NCBI RefSeq assembly: GCF_002161235.1
Contig: NZ_NFHE01000018.1
Span: 1 to 62,608, forward strand
Length of the DNA: 62,608 nucleotides
Source: Pseudoflavonifractor sp. An85
GTDB lineage: Bacteria > Bacillota > Clostridia > Oscillospirales > Oscillospiraceae
Direction: 5' to 3'
Positions 15,766-24,209 of the stretch are shown here, piece after piece (the first letter of the stretch is position 1; each line of letters opens with the position of its first letter). Under the pieces are notes generated by a model, which worked only from the letters and a program-made list of their open reading frames with translations, had not been told where the DNA came from and made no database searches. The position numbers and the translations under genes were made by a program.

Positions 15766-16170
15766 TTATCGCTTGCTGAACTGCGGAGCACGACGTGCTG
15801 CCTTGAGGCCGTACTTCTTACGCTCCTTCATACGAGGATCGCGGGTCAGGAAGCCGGCAGCCTTCAGGGCAGCGCGGAACTCGGGATCCATCTCCAGCAG
15901 GGCGCGGGCAATGCCGTGGCGCAGAGCGCCAGCCTGACCGGTGACACCGCCGCCGGTGACGGTAGCGGTCACGTCCACCTTGTCCAGAACGCCAGTGGTG
16001 TTCAGGGGCTGACGAACCACCATCTTCAGGGTCTCCAGGCCGAAGTACTCCTCGATGTCACGGCCGTTGATGGTGATGGAGCCGGTGCCGTTGGGGAACA
16101 GGTGCACACGAGCCACGGAGGACTTCCGACGGCCGGTGCCGTAGTGATAGGGCTTCTTGCTCTTATACAT
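15766..16170 (-). CDS. rpsI: 30S ribosomal protein S9
   Basis: 134 residues, full length, with the conserved [14 protein letters not shown] near the start, [20 protein letters not shown] in the middle and the basic tail ending APQFSKR that reaches the ribosomal P site. Second gene of the rplM-rpsI operon, 14 bases after rplM. The tail codons overlap the Element 1 attachment core, so the last Arg codon and stop come from the element. Conservation of this tail explains why it is a dependable integration target. Confidence 0.98.
   Translation of the reverse strand: MYKSKKPYHYGTGRRKSSVARVHLFPNGTGSITINGRDIEEYFGLETLKMVVRQPLNTTGVLDKVDVTATVTGGGVTGQAGALRHGIARALLEMDPEFRAALKAAGFLTRDPRMKERKKYGLKAARRAPQFSKR
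15770..15775. other. Element 1 attachment core, right junction in rpsI
   Basis: CGCTTG, complement of CAAGCG, spans the Ser/Lys/Arg codons at the very end of rpsI. It is identical to 142-147. The element supplies the final A of the Arg codon and the stop, so rpsI protein sequence is unchanged. Confidence 0.7.
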
Positions 16171-16184
16171 GGTCGGTTACCTCC

Positions 16185-16616
16185 TTATTCCACAGTCCAA
16201 GCCTCGGGCTTCTGAGCCTCGTGCTTGTGAGAGTCGCCACGATAGATCTTCAGGCGGCTCAGGGAGTCCTTGGTGATGATGTTGCGGGGTAGCATGCCGC
16301 GCACAGCCACACGCATGGCCAGCTCGGGCTTCTCCTGCATCAGGATGCGGTACTTGGTCTCCTTCAGACCGCCCACGTAGCCGGAGTGAGTGCGATAGAA
16401 CTTCTGCTCGCCCTTCTTACCGGTGAGGACAGCCTTGTCGGCGTTGATGATGACGACGAAATCGCCGCAATCAGCGTGGGGGGTGTACTCGGGCTTGTGC
16501 TTGCCGCGCAGCAGGGTAGCAGCGGCGGCAGCGGTCTTGCCCAGAGGCTTGCCGGCAGCATCGAGAACGTACCACTTGCGCTCGATGTTACCCTTGTTTG
16601 CCATAAAGGTAGACAT
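16185..16616 (-). CDS. rplM: 50S ribosomal protein L13
   Basis: 143 residues from the ATG at 16616. An upstream in-frame ATG at 16631 overlaps the ribosome binding site GGAGGAA itself, so the later start is preferred. Family landmarks: WYVLDAAGKPLGK, LRGKHKPEYTPHADCGDFVV, VRGMLPRN. L13 is an early assembly protein of the large subunit and in many bacteria represses its own operon through the leader. First gene of rplM-rpsI. Confidence 0.98.
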   Translation of the reverse strand: MSTFMANKGNIERKWYVLDAAGKPLGKTAAAAATLLRGKHKPEYTPHADCGDFVVIINADKAVLTGKKGEQKFYRTHSGYVGGLKETKYRILMQEKPELAMRVAVRGMLPRNIITKDSLSRLKIYRGDSHKHEAQKPEAWTVE

Positions 16617-16692
16617 ATCGATTTCCTCCATTTATCTTGATTTATCATTAAAAACACGGGGTTTCCTTCCTTTACAAGAAGGCGCAGGATGT

Positions 16693-16721
16693 ATTATAAT
16701 ACGGGGGTTGCCTGGTGTCAA
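16693..16721 (-). promoter_or_regulatory. rplM-rpsI promoter
   Basis: On the minus strand TTGACA (16716-16721), 17 bases, TATAAT (16693-16698), a perfect vegetative promoter, with a leader of about 70 bases before rplM. Confidence 0.85.
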
Positions 16722-16832
16722 CAAAAAAACAAGGTTTTTTTAATCGTTATTTTATTTTCTTTTCTATGCTCGTCTATTCTTGCGAATACGCTTATAAACT
16801 CGTTTTCATTTTACAAAATGGAGGTTTCGCCA

Positions 16833-17591
16833 ATGCAGTTGATTTTATCCCATTTGCGCCGTTGTATTGAAGATTACGATATGATTCAGCCTGGAGACCG
16901 CATTGCAGTGGGCGTTTCCGGGGGAAAGGACTCCCTGGTGCTGCTCACAGCCATGGCTCGGCTGCAGAAGTTTTATCCGGTGCCCTTTGAGCTCCACGCC
17001 CTCACCGTCCACCCCGGCGTGCCGGAGATGGACTTTGGTCCGGTGGCCAAGCTGTGCGAGGAGTTGGAGGTGCCGTACCATCTGATTCAGACCCAGATTT
17101 TTGACATCATCTTCAACGTACGTAAGGAGAAGAATCCCTGCTCCATGTGCGCCAAAATGCGTCGAGGCGCCATTCACAATGCCATGGCGGAGTTGGGGCT
17201 GAACAAGATCGCCCTGGGGCATCACTATGACGACGCGGTGGAGACCTTTTTCCTGTCGCTGTTTTATGAGGGGCGGCTGTCCTGCTTCCAGCCGGTGACC
17301 TACCTGGATCGTATGGGCATCACCCAGATCCGCCCCTTGCTCTACTGTGGCGAGGGCATGGTGCGGGGAGCCGCCCAGCGCCACAACCTGCCCATTGTGA
17401 AAAACCCCTGCCCCGCCGACGGCCACACCCGCCGCCAGGAGGTGAAGGAGTTGGTGGCGGAGCTGTCCAAGACCTATCCCAATTTGAAAAATTACGTGTT
17501 TGGAGCCATGCAGCGGCTGCCCCTGCCCGAGTGGGGGCCCCGGGAGTACCGCCGCCGTCCGCTGGCGGAACAGCCTACCAAAGAAGATTAA
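16833..17591 (+). CDS. TtcA-family tRNA 2-thiocytidine biosynthesis protein
   Basis: 252 residues from the ATG at 16833 (GGAGG seven bases upstream). It has the PP-loop ATPase motif VSGGKDSLVLL near residue 28, CSMCAKMRRG near 105, and a third cysteine in KNPCPADGHTRRQ. Three cysteines placed like this bind an oxygen-sensitive 4Fe-4S cluster in TtcA, which thiolates C32 of tRNA. Firmicute members are often annotated only as TtcA-like, so the exact tRNA position is uncertain. Single gene, divergent from rplM. Confidence 0.85.
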   Translation: MQLILSHLRRCIEDYDMIQPGDRIAVGVSGGKDSLVLLTAMARLQKFYPVPFELHALTVHPGVPEMDFGPVAKLCEELEVPYHLIQTQIFDIIFNVRKEKNPCSMCAKMRRGAIHNAMAELGLNKIALGHHYDDAVETFFLSLFYEGRLSCFQPVTYLDRMGITQIRPLLYCGEGMVRGAAQRHNLPIVKNPCPADGHTRRQEVKELVAELSKTYPNLKNYVFGAMQRLPLPEWGPREYRRRPLAEQPTKED

Positions 17592-17600
17592 TGGAAAAAA

Positions 17601-17625
17601 CCGCCGTGGAAACTCCACGGCGGTT
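17601..17625. terminator. Bidirectional terminator
   Basis: ACCGCCGTGG and CCACGGCGGT arms with A-rich sequence to the left and TTTT to the right. It serves both the TtcA-like gene and the convergent YfhO gene. Confidence 0.85.
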
Positions 17626-17629
17626 TTGA

Positions 17630-19948
17630 TTATCGGGATTTTTTGCGGCTCCACACCAGCCAGACCAGCCCCATCAGAATGGTGACCCCGCCCAAGACCA
17701 GCCCGGGGATGAGCCCGGGAGGAGTGTAGCGCAGGGTGATCTGGTGGGTGCCGGAGGAAAGCTCCAGGGTGAGGACGGTGTTCCAGCACACGCCGGTGTC
17801 CACCTTTTGTCCATCCACATAGGCGGTCCATCCCGGCTCGGCGGGAATGGTGGTGACGAGAGTGGAAGGCGTGTCCGATGTGGCCTGGAGAACCACCTGG
17901 GAGTTGGTGACCGTCTCCACCTGGGTGTTGTCCAGCTGGGCCAGAGCTTGGCGGAGTGCCTCCTGGTCCAGCTGCTGCACCATGGCAGTCCAGCCCAGGG
18001 CGGGAAGGGACGTGTCCCAGGTGATGGTCACCTCCAGGGTCTCCCCCACGGCGGGAGCGCCCAGGGAGTGGATGCGCTGTTCCTCATAGGGGGTGAGGGA
18101 GCATCGGTCGTTGCCGTTGACCGACAGGGAGGTGAGCCCCGATGCATCCAGGTAGATGTAGACGGGATTTCCCGTGCCGGGGATGATGAGGGTGATCTGT
18201 CCCGGGCCCTCCTGGACGTTCAGGTCCATGGAGGAAAACACCTCTTGTTCGGCCCCGGTGAGCTGGCTCAACAGCTGGTTTTGCACCTGAAAGGGGGTGG
18301 CCCCAACGGGTAACGTGCGGCCCACTTGGCCCTGGGAGACATAGGCCAGGGGGAGGACATCCGGGTTTTCCCACAGGGTGAGGCTACCGCTGTGCCCTAC
18401 CTCCTCATACCCGGGGAACTCCTGGTCGCTGAGCACGTAGCGCACCCCCAGCAGACTGTCGGTGACGGGGGTGGAGCCATAGTAGACGCTCCACATCCAC
18501 CCCTGGGCAAAGCCCAGTTGTTTTAAGAAGGTGTTGACCTGTTTGTTGTAGATGCTGCTGTAATGGGTGATACCCGCATAGCCAAAGGAAAGGGGACTGT
18601 TGTCTCCCCGGTCGTAAGTGGCCCCCATGCGGAAAAAGTCCCCGTCCTCTTGGGCTTGTTCTACCAGGGCTTCATTCTCTTGGTAGTACGCCACATAGTC
18701 GGAATAGGACTGGCAGCCAAACACTGCCCGGATGTCCAGCAGAGTGACCTGGGTGTTGCACCCCAGCTCCCAGGCGGTGAAGCCCAGCAGCATCAGGGGG
18801 ATGATCGGAGCCAGCTTCCAGGAGAACCAGGATTCCGGCAGTCTGTTGAGGGCTTCTCCAGCCAGGACGATGAGAAAGAAAGAACACACGAAGCTGTACC
18901 GGTAGGGGAACCAGTTGGGCATTTGAAACAGGTGCCACATCTTATCCAGAGGGGACAGCCACAGAGAGAGCACCAGAAAGACCAGCACCGCCAGGGCGGA
19001 CACCTTAGTGCGGCCAGAGATGGTGGGGAGGAGGAAGAAGGTCAGGGCCAATATCACCACAATGGTGCCGCAGAAAAGGTAGGGCAGGGCAGAGTTGGTA
19101 AGGCTGGCCCCCTGGCCGGGGAGCAGGCGGCTGGGCAGCTCCCACAGGGAGAAATTGGTGAGGCTGGAGTAGTCCACGGTGGCGTCCCCCAGCTTGCCCC
19201 GGAAGATGGACAGCAGGGAGGGAATCCACATCCAGGCGGTCACCGCCAAAGCGGCCAGAGCGGAGAGCAGGAAGGTGCGCAACAGACGGGCTATGTCGTT
19301 CCAGGGCATGGGCTGGCTTCCCAAGCGGTACACCAGCCACAGGCAGCAGAAGATACCAATCATATAGGAAATGTACCAGGTGGAGAGAAAGCACACCACC
19401 AGACTGCCGAAGAACAGCCAGGGTCGCCCACCTGAAATAATCCACTCCAGGCCCAGAAGAATGACGGGCAGCCAGATGAGCCCATCCAGCCACATGATGC
19501 ACAGGGAGTAGGCAGCAGAGTAGGAGCATAGGGCGTAGCAGGCGGCCAGCAGGGGGAGAAACAGAGTGCTCCGCTTCAGGTAGTGGCGGAGGAAGAGACA
19601 GCAGGTCAGACCCGCCAGCCCCAGCTTCAACACCGTGAGGAACATCAGACCCATGGGCATGTACTGGTTGGGCACCAACAAGGTGAGCACGGAGAGGGGA
19701 CTGGAGACATAGTAGGAGAACACCCCGATGTATGTGGTGCCCAGGGCCTTGGACCAGGAGAAAAATACATCCCCATGTTTCAAGGCACAAAAGAATTCCA
19801 CGTACTGGGAGGACATGTCGCTGGAGAGAATGGTGTTGTCCCCCCAGGGCGCCATACCCAGTTGAACGTAGACCCACAGGAGCACCAGTGTCGGAACGGT
19901 AAAGGCAAGCGTGTAGAGAACGGGGGCGGGCAGAGGGCGAGACTTCAA
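17630..19948 (-). CDS. YfhO-family integral membrane protein
   Basis: 772 residues from the TTG at 19948 (GAGGTG upstream); a longer reading would pass through the terminator of the gene before it. About 12 membrane segments in the first 430 residues, with family motifs DNTILSSDMSSQYVEFF and SYYVSSPLSVL, then a large extracellular strand-rich domain and one last membrane segment ending WSRKKSR. In Bacillus, YfhO glycosylates lipoteichoic acid; the family is a GT-C-type glycosyltransferase group. The donor here is unknown. Confidence 0.85.
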   Translation of the reverse strand: MKSRPLPAPVLYTLAFTVPTLVLLWVYVQLGMAPWGDNTILSSDMSSQYVEFFCALKHGDVFFSWSKALGTTYIGVFSYYVSSPLSVLTLLVPNQYMPMGLMFLTVLKLGLAGLTCCLFLRHYLKRSTLFLPLLAACYALCSYSAAYSLCIMWLDGLIWLPVILLGLEWIISGGRPWLFFGSLVVCFLSTWYISYMIGIFCCLWLVYRLGSQPMPWNDIARLLRTFLLSALAALAVTAWMWIPSLLSIFRGKLGDATVDYSSLTNFSLWELPSRLLPGQGASLTNSALPYLFCGTIVVILALTFFLLPTISGRTKVSALAVLVFLVLSLWLSPLDKMWHLFQMPNWFPYRYSFVCSFFLIVLAGEALNRLPESWFSWKLAPIIPLMLLGFTAWELGCNTQVTLLDIRAVFGCQSYSDYVAYYQENEALVEQAQEDGDFFRMGATYDRGDNSPLSFGYAGITHYSSIYNKQVNTFLKQLGFAQGWMWSVYYGSTPVTDSLLGVRYVLSDQEFPGYEEVGHSGSLTLWENPDVLPLAYVSQGQVGRTLPVGATPFQVQNQLLSQLTGAEQEVFSSMDLNVQEGPGQITLIIPGTGNPVYIYLDASGLTSLSVNGNDRCSLTPYEEQRIHSLGAPAVGETLEVTITWDTSLPALGWTAMVQQLDQEALRQALAQLDNTQVETVTNSQVVLQATSDTPSTLVTTIPAEPGWTAYVDGQKVDTGVCWNTVLTLELSSGTHQITLRYTPPGLIPGLVLGGVTILMGLVWLVWSRKKSR

Positions 19949-19981
19949 CAAAATCACCTCGTGTTGTGGAATCAAAGAAAG

Positions 19982-20012
19982 CGGCTGCAAGAGGAAAAAT
20001 CTCTTGCAGCCG
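19982..20012 (-). terminator. Terminator of the XpaC-TelA-TPM cluster
   Basis: Twelve-base stem CGGCTGCAAGAG/CTCTTGCAGCCG with a loop of AAAAA type, followed on the minus strand by CTTTCTTTG. Confidence 0.75.
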
Positions 20013-20023
20013 TGTGAGTGTGG

Positions 20024-20419
20024 TCAGCGTCGTCCGCCGCCTCGACCACCGCCGAAGGAGCGGCCACCACCGCCTCCAAAGGAACGTCCGCCCCCAAAGG
20101 AGCGACCGCCACCACCGAAGGACCGGCCACCGCCAAAGCTGCCCGGGCGGTGGGAACGACCGCCACCGAAGCTTCCACCGCTGGGACGGGAGCCTCGGAA
20201 GGAAGAGGTGATGGGGCCAGGGCCAAACCCGGGGCGTCCGCCCATGGGCGGATGGTGGGGATGGTGATGAGGGGGACGGGGCGGACGTGGCCCCCAGAAA
20301 CGGAAGGGACGATAGACGTAGGTGGGGCCGTAGTATCCGCCCCGATATCGGCGATAATGGGTGCCTTCCCTGAGAGCCAGTACCACAATCACCAGTAAGA
20401 CGATGATGAGAATATCCAT
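20024..20419 (-). CDS. Small membrane-anchored Gly/Arg/Ser-rich protein
   Basis: 131 residues from the ATG at 20419. One hydrophobic segment (ILIIVLLVIVVLAL), then Tyr/Pro/His-rich sequence, then repeated GGGRSFGG units to the end. Low complexity makes family assignment impossible. Such tails often follow TPM-domain proteins, and it lies 14 bases after one here. Last gene of the xpaC-telA-TPM cluster. Confidence 0.6.
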   Translation of the reverse strand: MDILIIVLLVIVVLALREGTHYRRYRGGYYGPTYVYRPFRFWGPRPPRPPHHHPHHPPMGGRPGFGPGPITSSFRGSRPSGGSFGGGRSHRPGSFGGGRSFGGGGRSFGGGRSFGGGGGRSFGGGRGGGRR

Positions 20420-20433
20420 ATGAAACCTCCTTG

Positions 20434-20952
20434 TCAGCCCAGGTAGTGGGTCTGATACCACTGGGTCAAGGCATCGGTGAGGGAGAGCAGGGCCTGGGTG
20501 TAGTCACCTTGGGCAAAGGGCTGCTCCATGTACTCCCAGGCGTAGGAGGAGCAGTCGTCGTCGGTGAACACGTCCACCAATCCGCTGCCCTGAATGAGCC
20601 AGTAGTTTTCCCCGGAGATGTCCAGCACCACCACAAAGTCGTTGGCGCCCAGGCCCATGGCCTCCGCCTGATCCATGGCGTAATTGTACAAGTCATCCTT
20701 GCCATAGTTGCAGGTGATGCAGCCAATGACCACACCCATGGAGGAATCCAGGTCCTGATTGTTCTTTTGAAGCTGGCGAATGCCGGCTTGGGTGAGTACA
20801 CCCACCTGATCGGACACATACCAGGAAAAATCTCCTGCTTGCATGTCCGGCGTGGGACGATTAGGCCGTCGTGCCAGACCGATGCCCACCGCCGCGATGA
20901 TCATGACGGCGGTGAGGAGGACGGCCACACCCGTTCGTTTGAATGGATTCAT
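20434..20952 (-). CDS. TPM-domain membrane-anchored protein (YgcG/Psb32-like)
   Basis: 172 residues. An N-terminal membrane anchor (VAVLLTAVMIIAAVGIGLA), then a single TPM domain: YVSDQVGVLTQAGIRQLQKN, then GVVIGC and NDFVVVLDISGENYWLI. The domain faces outside the membrane. Family members have been tied to photosystem repair and membrane stress but no common biochemical role is known. It lies 18 bases after telA and is likely co-transcribed. Confidence 0.75.
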   Translation of the reverse strand: MNPFKRTGVAVLLTAVMIIAAVGIGLARRPNRPTPDMQAGDFSWYVSDQVGVLTQAGIRQLQKNNQDLDSSMGVVIGCITCNYGKDDLYNYAMDQAEAMGLGANDFVVVLDISGENYWLIQGSGLVDVFTDDDCSSYAWEYMEQPFAQGDYTQALLSLTDALTQWYQTHYLG

Positions 20953-20970
20953 GGCAGTACCCTCTGGGGA

Positions 20971-22107
20971 TCAGCCCCGCAGCTCCAGCAGCTTCTGCTT
21001 CAGCTCACCCTCGATACGGGCCAGCTCCACCTCGGCCTCCCGGCGCTTCTGAGCGCCCTGGGTCTGGATCTCCATGACCTCGTCCAGGGTGGCAATGAGC
21101 TGCTGGTTGGTGTGCTGGAGGGTCTCCAGGTCCACAATGCCCCGCTCAGACTCCCGGGCGGCTTCCACAGTACCCATGTGGAGCATCTCGGCGTTCTTTT
21201 GCAGCAGCTGGTTGGTCATATCGGACACCGCGCCCTGGGCGGCGGCAGCCTGACGGGAGTGCTCCAGCCCTAAGGCCAGTACCATCTGACTCTTCCACAG
21301 GGGTATGGTGTTGACCAGGGAGGACTGGATCTTCTCCAGCATCAGAGCATCGTTGTTTTGAATGAGCCGGGTCTGGGGGCCCATCTGGATGGACACCATG
21401 CGGGTCAGCTCCAGGTCGTGGAGCTTCTTTTCAAACCGGTTGCACAGGTTGGCGTAGTCGTTGTACTTCTGGGCGGCCTCCTGGGTTTTGGTCTGGGTGG
21501 CAGTCTGCTGCAGCTGGGCCAGGGTCTCGTTGCGGGCCTTGTCCAAAGCCTTCTTGCCCGCCAGGATATACATGGTCAACTCCTTATAATATTTGGTGTT
21601 GAGCTCATACATCTGGTCCAGCATGGCGATGTCCTTCATCAAGGTCAGCTGGTGGTTTTCCAGCACCGCCACGATCTTGTCCACGTTGGCCTCGGCCTTG
21701 TCATAGCTGGCCTTCAAGGCCATGGCTTCCTTTTTCTTCTTCTGGAAGAAGCCGAAAATGCCGCCCTTTTCCTCTTCCCCAAAGGTTTTCAGCTCCACCA
21801 CCAGGGAGGAGAGGGCTTCGCCCACCTGGCCCAGGTCCTTGGTGCGCACGTTGTTCAGGGCGTTTTGGGAGAAGTCGGCGATGTTCTTCTGGGCGGCTGC
21901 ACCGTACTGCAGCACCATGGCTGAGTCGGTGAGGTCAATTTTCTGGGAGAAGTCGTCCACCATCTGCTGCTCCTGGGGGGAGAGTTGAATCTCTGTGATG
22001 GCCTCGGCGGGAGCGGGAGTGGCCGGAGCAGCGGGAGCCACAGGGGTCTCCGTATCCAAGGTGGGGTTGAGGGTCAGAGTGGGGGTCATGTCCAGCTTGT
22101 CATTCAT
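20971..22107 (-). CDS. TelA-family protein (toxic anion resistance)
   Basis: 378 residues, nearly all helical. Family features include IQLSPQEQQMVDDFSQKIDL, SQNALNNVRTKDLGQVGEAL and a C-terminal coiled coil (QLIATLDEVMEIQTQGAQKR). Named after tellurite resistance plasmids, but chromosomal copies commonly sit beside xpaC and act in cell-envelope stress. It follows the XpaC-like gene by 22 bases, the usual pairing. Confidence 0.9.
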   Translation of the reverse strand: MNDKLDMTPTLTLNPTLDTETPVAPAAPATPAPAEAITEIQLSPQEQQMVDDFSQKIDLTDSAMVLQYGAAAQKNIADFSQNALNNVRTKDLGQVGEALSSLVVELKTFGEEEKGGIFGFFQKKKKEAMALKASYDKAEANVDKIVAVLENHQLTLMKDIAMLDQMYELNTKYYKELTMYILAGKKALDKARNETLAQLQQTATQTKTQEAAQKYNDYANLCNRFEKKLHDLELTRMVSIQMGPQTRLIQNNDALMLEKIQSSLVNTIPLWKSQMVLALGLEHSRQAAAAQGAVSDMTNQLLQKNAEMLHMGTVEAARESERGIVDLETLQHTNQQLIATLDEVMEIQTQGAQKRREAEVELARIEGELKQKLLELRG

Positions 22108-22129
22108 GGTAAATTCCTCCTAATTGTGG

Positions 22130-22822
22130 TTAGTCCTGTTGGTCCGCAGAAAGATTCATGGAGCCCAGCCCCTCCCGGGCCAGCATTTGCTCCAGTACGT
22201 CAATGTCAGTGGAAATGTCCAGGGCCTCCTGGCCGTAGAGGGCGTCCAGTTGGCGGTCAAAGGCAGTACAGATGGTTTCCATGATGTCCTCGATGCGGCC
22301 CTTGGTGCCGTCGATGTTGGCGCCTTCCACGCCGGTGGCATCCATGCGGTCATAGGCATTGAGCAGCTTCAAGGTGGTGGGCAGATAGTAGTTGAGGAAG
22401 CGGCGGATTTGGGGCAGCTTGTCCAGGTCTTTCATCACCGCGTCCATAATCTTCCCTGTGGTGTGCTCCAGCCGGTCCATCTGTTGGGAGAGTGTTTCAT
22501 CCTGGATGGCGTCGTTGAGACGACGAATTTCGGACAGGGCCCGGTCCCGCTCCTGGAGCAGAGCCTGCAGCTCGGGATTTTCCGGCTCCTTGGGTTGCGA
22601 CTGGGCTTGAGGTTGGGCCTGGGTGGAGGCTTTCTCTTCATCGGGCAGCTCATAGCCCTTGTCCGGGAGAATGATTTTGCCCAGGTAGTACACGGCGGCA
22701 GAGGTCAAGCCCGCCATAATATAGTGGGTGGGCCGATACAGAGGGGCCACGGCAGACCACACCAGCCAAGTCCCTCCCACCAGGTAAATGGGCAGGACAC
22801 TTTTCTTGCGTACAAAAGCCAC
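22130..22822 (-). CDS. XpaC-like 5-bromo-4-chloroindolyl phosphate hydrolysis protein
   Basis: 230 residues. Two hydrophobic segments near the start (LPIYLVGGTWLVWSAVAPLY and ITAGLTSAAVYYLG-like), then a soluble helical domain (MDRLEHTTGKIMDAVMKDLD, IRRFLNYYLPTTLKLLNAYD). XpaC is the standard partner of TelA. First gene of a four-gene leftward cluster with its own promoter at 22861-22890. Confidence 0.85.
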   Translation of the reverse strand: MAFVRKKSVLPIYLVGGTWLVWSAVAPLYRPTHYIMAGLTSAAVYYLGKIILPDKGYELPDEEKASTQAQPQAQSQPKEPENPELQALLQERDRALSEIRRLNDAIQDETLSQQMDRLEHTTGKIMDAVMKDLDKLPQIRRFLNYYLPTTLKLLNAYDRMDATGVEGANIDGTKGRIEDIMETICTAFDRQLDALYGQEALDISTDIDVLEQMLAREGLGSMNLSADQQD

Positions 22823-22860
22823 AACATACGCTCCTTTCTCCAGGGAGAATTTTCTTCTTC

Positions 22861-22890
22861 ATTGTATCCCAGTAAAGTGGGGAATGTCAA
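22861..22890 (-). promoter_or_regulatory. Promoter of the xpaC-telA cluster
   Basis: On the minus strand TTGACA (22885-22890), 18 bases, TACAAT (22861-22866), 38 bases before the XpaC-like start. Confidence 0.7.
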
Positions 22891-22913
22891 GAAAACGGTG
22901 GAGGTTTGAGGCA

Positions 22914-22942
22914 TTGACTTTCCCTCTTTGGTGGGTTAAAAT
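22914..22942 (+). promoter_or_regulatory. ilvA promoter
   Basis: TTGACT (22914-22919), 17 bases, TAAAAT (22937-22942), 36 bases before the ATG at 22979. Confidence 0.7.
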
Positions 22943-22978
22943 ATTACTTCAGATGATAAAATAGGCAGGTGTAGAGCC

Positions 22979-24199
22979 ATGATGACACTGGAAAACTTTA
23001 AACAAGCCAGAAAGGTTCTGGAGGGGGTCCTTCACCCCACGGACCTGATTTACAGTACCTTTTTCTCCAAATCCACCGGGAACCATGTGTACATTAAGCC
23101 GGAGAACATGCAGGTTACCGGTGCATACAAGATTCGAGGAGCCTACTTCAAGTGCTCGACCCTGACCCAGGAGGAGAAGGAGCGGGGCCTCATCACCGCC
23201 TCGGCAGGCAACCACGCCCAGGGTGTGGCGTATGCTGCTCAGGCTGCAGGCATCCCCGCCACCATCATCATGCCCACCACCACCCCTCTGGTGAAGGTAA
23301 ACAACACCAAGGACTACGGTGCCCGTGTTATTTTGCACGGAGAGACCTTTGATGATGCAGCGGCCATGGCTTCCATGATGAGCCAGGAGGAGGGGTACAC
23401 TTATGTACATCCCTTCAACGACCTCACCGTGTCCACCGGACAGGGCACCATTGCCTATGAGATTTTCAAAGATTTGCCGGACGTGGATGTGATTTTGGTG
23501 CCCATTGGCGGCGGCGGACTGGCCGCCGGTGTGGCCACCCTGGCCAAGCTGCTCAATCCTTCCGTGAAGGTCATTGGCGTGGAGCCGGAGGGAGCAGCCT
23601 CCATGAAGGCCAGCGTGGAGGCGGGCCACGTGGTGACCCTGCCCACCGTGAACACCATTGCCGACGGTGTGGCCGTCAAGACCCCCGGCGATCTGGTCTT
23701 CCCCTACATCCAGCAGAACGTGGATGAGATCCTCACCATTGGAGACGGGGAGCTGGTGAATGCCTTCCTGGACGTGATGGAAAAGCACAAGATGGTGGTG
23801 GAAAACGCAGGCTTGCTCACCATTGCCGCTCTGCGCCACTTGGATTGCCAGGGCAAAAATGTGGTTTCTGTGCTGTCGGGAGGAAATATGGATGTGATCA
23901 CCATCTCCTCTCTGGTGCAGCATGGGCTCATCAACCGGGGGCGCATCTTCACCTTCTCGGTGCAGCTGCCTGACCGACCCGGTGAATTGCTGCGAGTGGC
24001 TGAGCTGGTGGCTCGGGCCAATGGCAACATCATCAAGCTGGATCACAACCAGTTTGTCAACATCAACCGGCAGGCAGGGGTGGAGCTGAAGGTCACCTTG
24101 GAGGCCTTTGGCCACCAGCACAAGGAGGAAATCTTGGCCTCCCTGCGTCAGGCAGGCTATCAGGTCAGCGAAGTGGCCACCTCCTGCGTGTACGAATAA
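22979..24199 (+). CDS. ilvA: Threonine ammonia-lyase with ACT domain
   Basis: 406 residues. Converts threonine to 2-oxobutanoate and ammonia using pyridoxal phosphate. The cofactor Lys lies in VTGAYKIRGAYF near residue 50; the phosphate-binding loop is PIGGGGLAAGVATL near 175. Residues about 330-406 form one ACT domain (FSVQLPDRPGELLRVAELVA). One ACT domain with this length is typical of the catabolic/TdcB-like class rather than the two-domain biosynthetic form. Monocistronic, with its own promoter and a following hairpin. Confidence 0.92.
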   Translation: MMTLENFKQARKVLEGVLHPTDLIYSTFFSKSTGNHVYIKPENMQVTGAYKIRGAYFKCSTLTQEEKERGLITASAGNHAQGVAYAAQAAGIPATIIMPTTTPLVKVNNTKDYGARVILHGETFDDAAAMASMMSQEEGYTYVHPFNDLTVSTGQGTIAYEIFKDLPDVDVILVPIGGGGLAAGVATLAKLLNPSVKVIGVEPEGAASMKASVEAGHVVTLPTVNTIADGVAVKTPGDLVFPYIQQNVDEILTIGDGELVNAFLDVMEKHKMVVENAGLLTIAALRHLDCQGKNVVSVLSGGNMDVITISSLVQHGLINRGRIFTFSVQLPDRPGELLRVAELVARANGNIIKLDHNQFVNINRQAGVELKVTLEAFGHQHKEEILASLRQAGYQVSEVATSCVYE

Positions 24200-24209
24200 C
24201 ATCCAATTA

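Larger units (their letters stand above)
148..15775. mobile_element. Element 1: 15.6-kb phage-satellite-like island in rpsI
   Basis: AT-rich block bounded by a shared hexamer at 142-147 and 15770-15775, with integrase arm repeats just inside each end. Repressor, integrase and an RHH gene run rightward; everything else runs leftward from a divergent operator region. Order leftward: small regulators, P4-type primase-helicase, iterons, small proteins, TerS-like protein, cold-shock protein, sigma factor, tape measure protein, AbrB-like protein, surface protein. The size and the int/repressor | primase-ori | TerS order match phage-inducible chromosomal islands. Portal, capsid, large terminase, holin and endolysin are absent, as are relaxase and conjugation genes. 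A tape measure gene is unexpected in such an island. The boundaries are well supported; the satellite label is inference. Confidence 0.75.

Noticed and set aside
148-15775. Element 1 as a complete prophage
   Set aside because: Both ends are in the window and there is no capsid, portal, large terminase, tail tube, baseplate or lysis gene.
148-15775. Element 1 as an integrative conjugative element
   Set aside because: No relaxase, coupling protein or type IV secretion gene; tape measure, TerS-like and sigma genes point to phage ancestry.
19005-19877. Open frames overlapping YfhO on both strands
   Set aside because: Composition is that of out-of-frame reading; the YfhO membrane pattern is coherent.
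20018-20398. Ala/Thr-rich and Pro-rich open frames opposite the Gly-rich protein
   Set aside because: Produced by the repeated GGC/TCC codons of the Gly-rich gene; no start signals.
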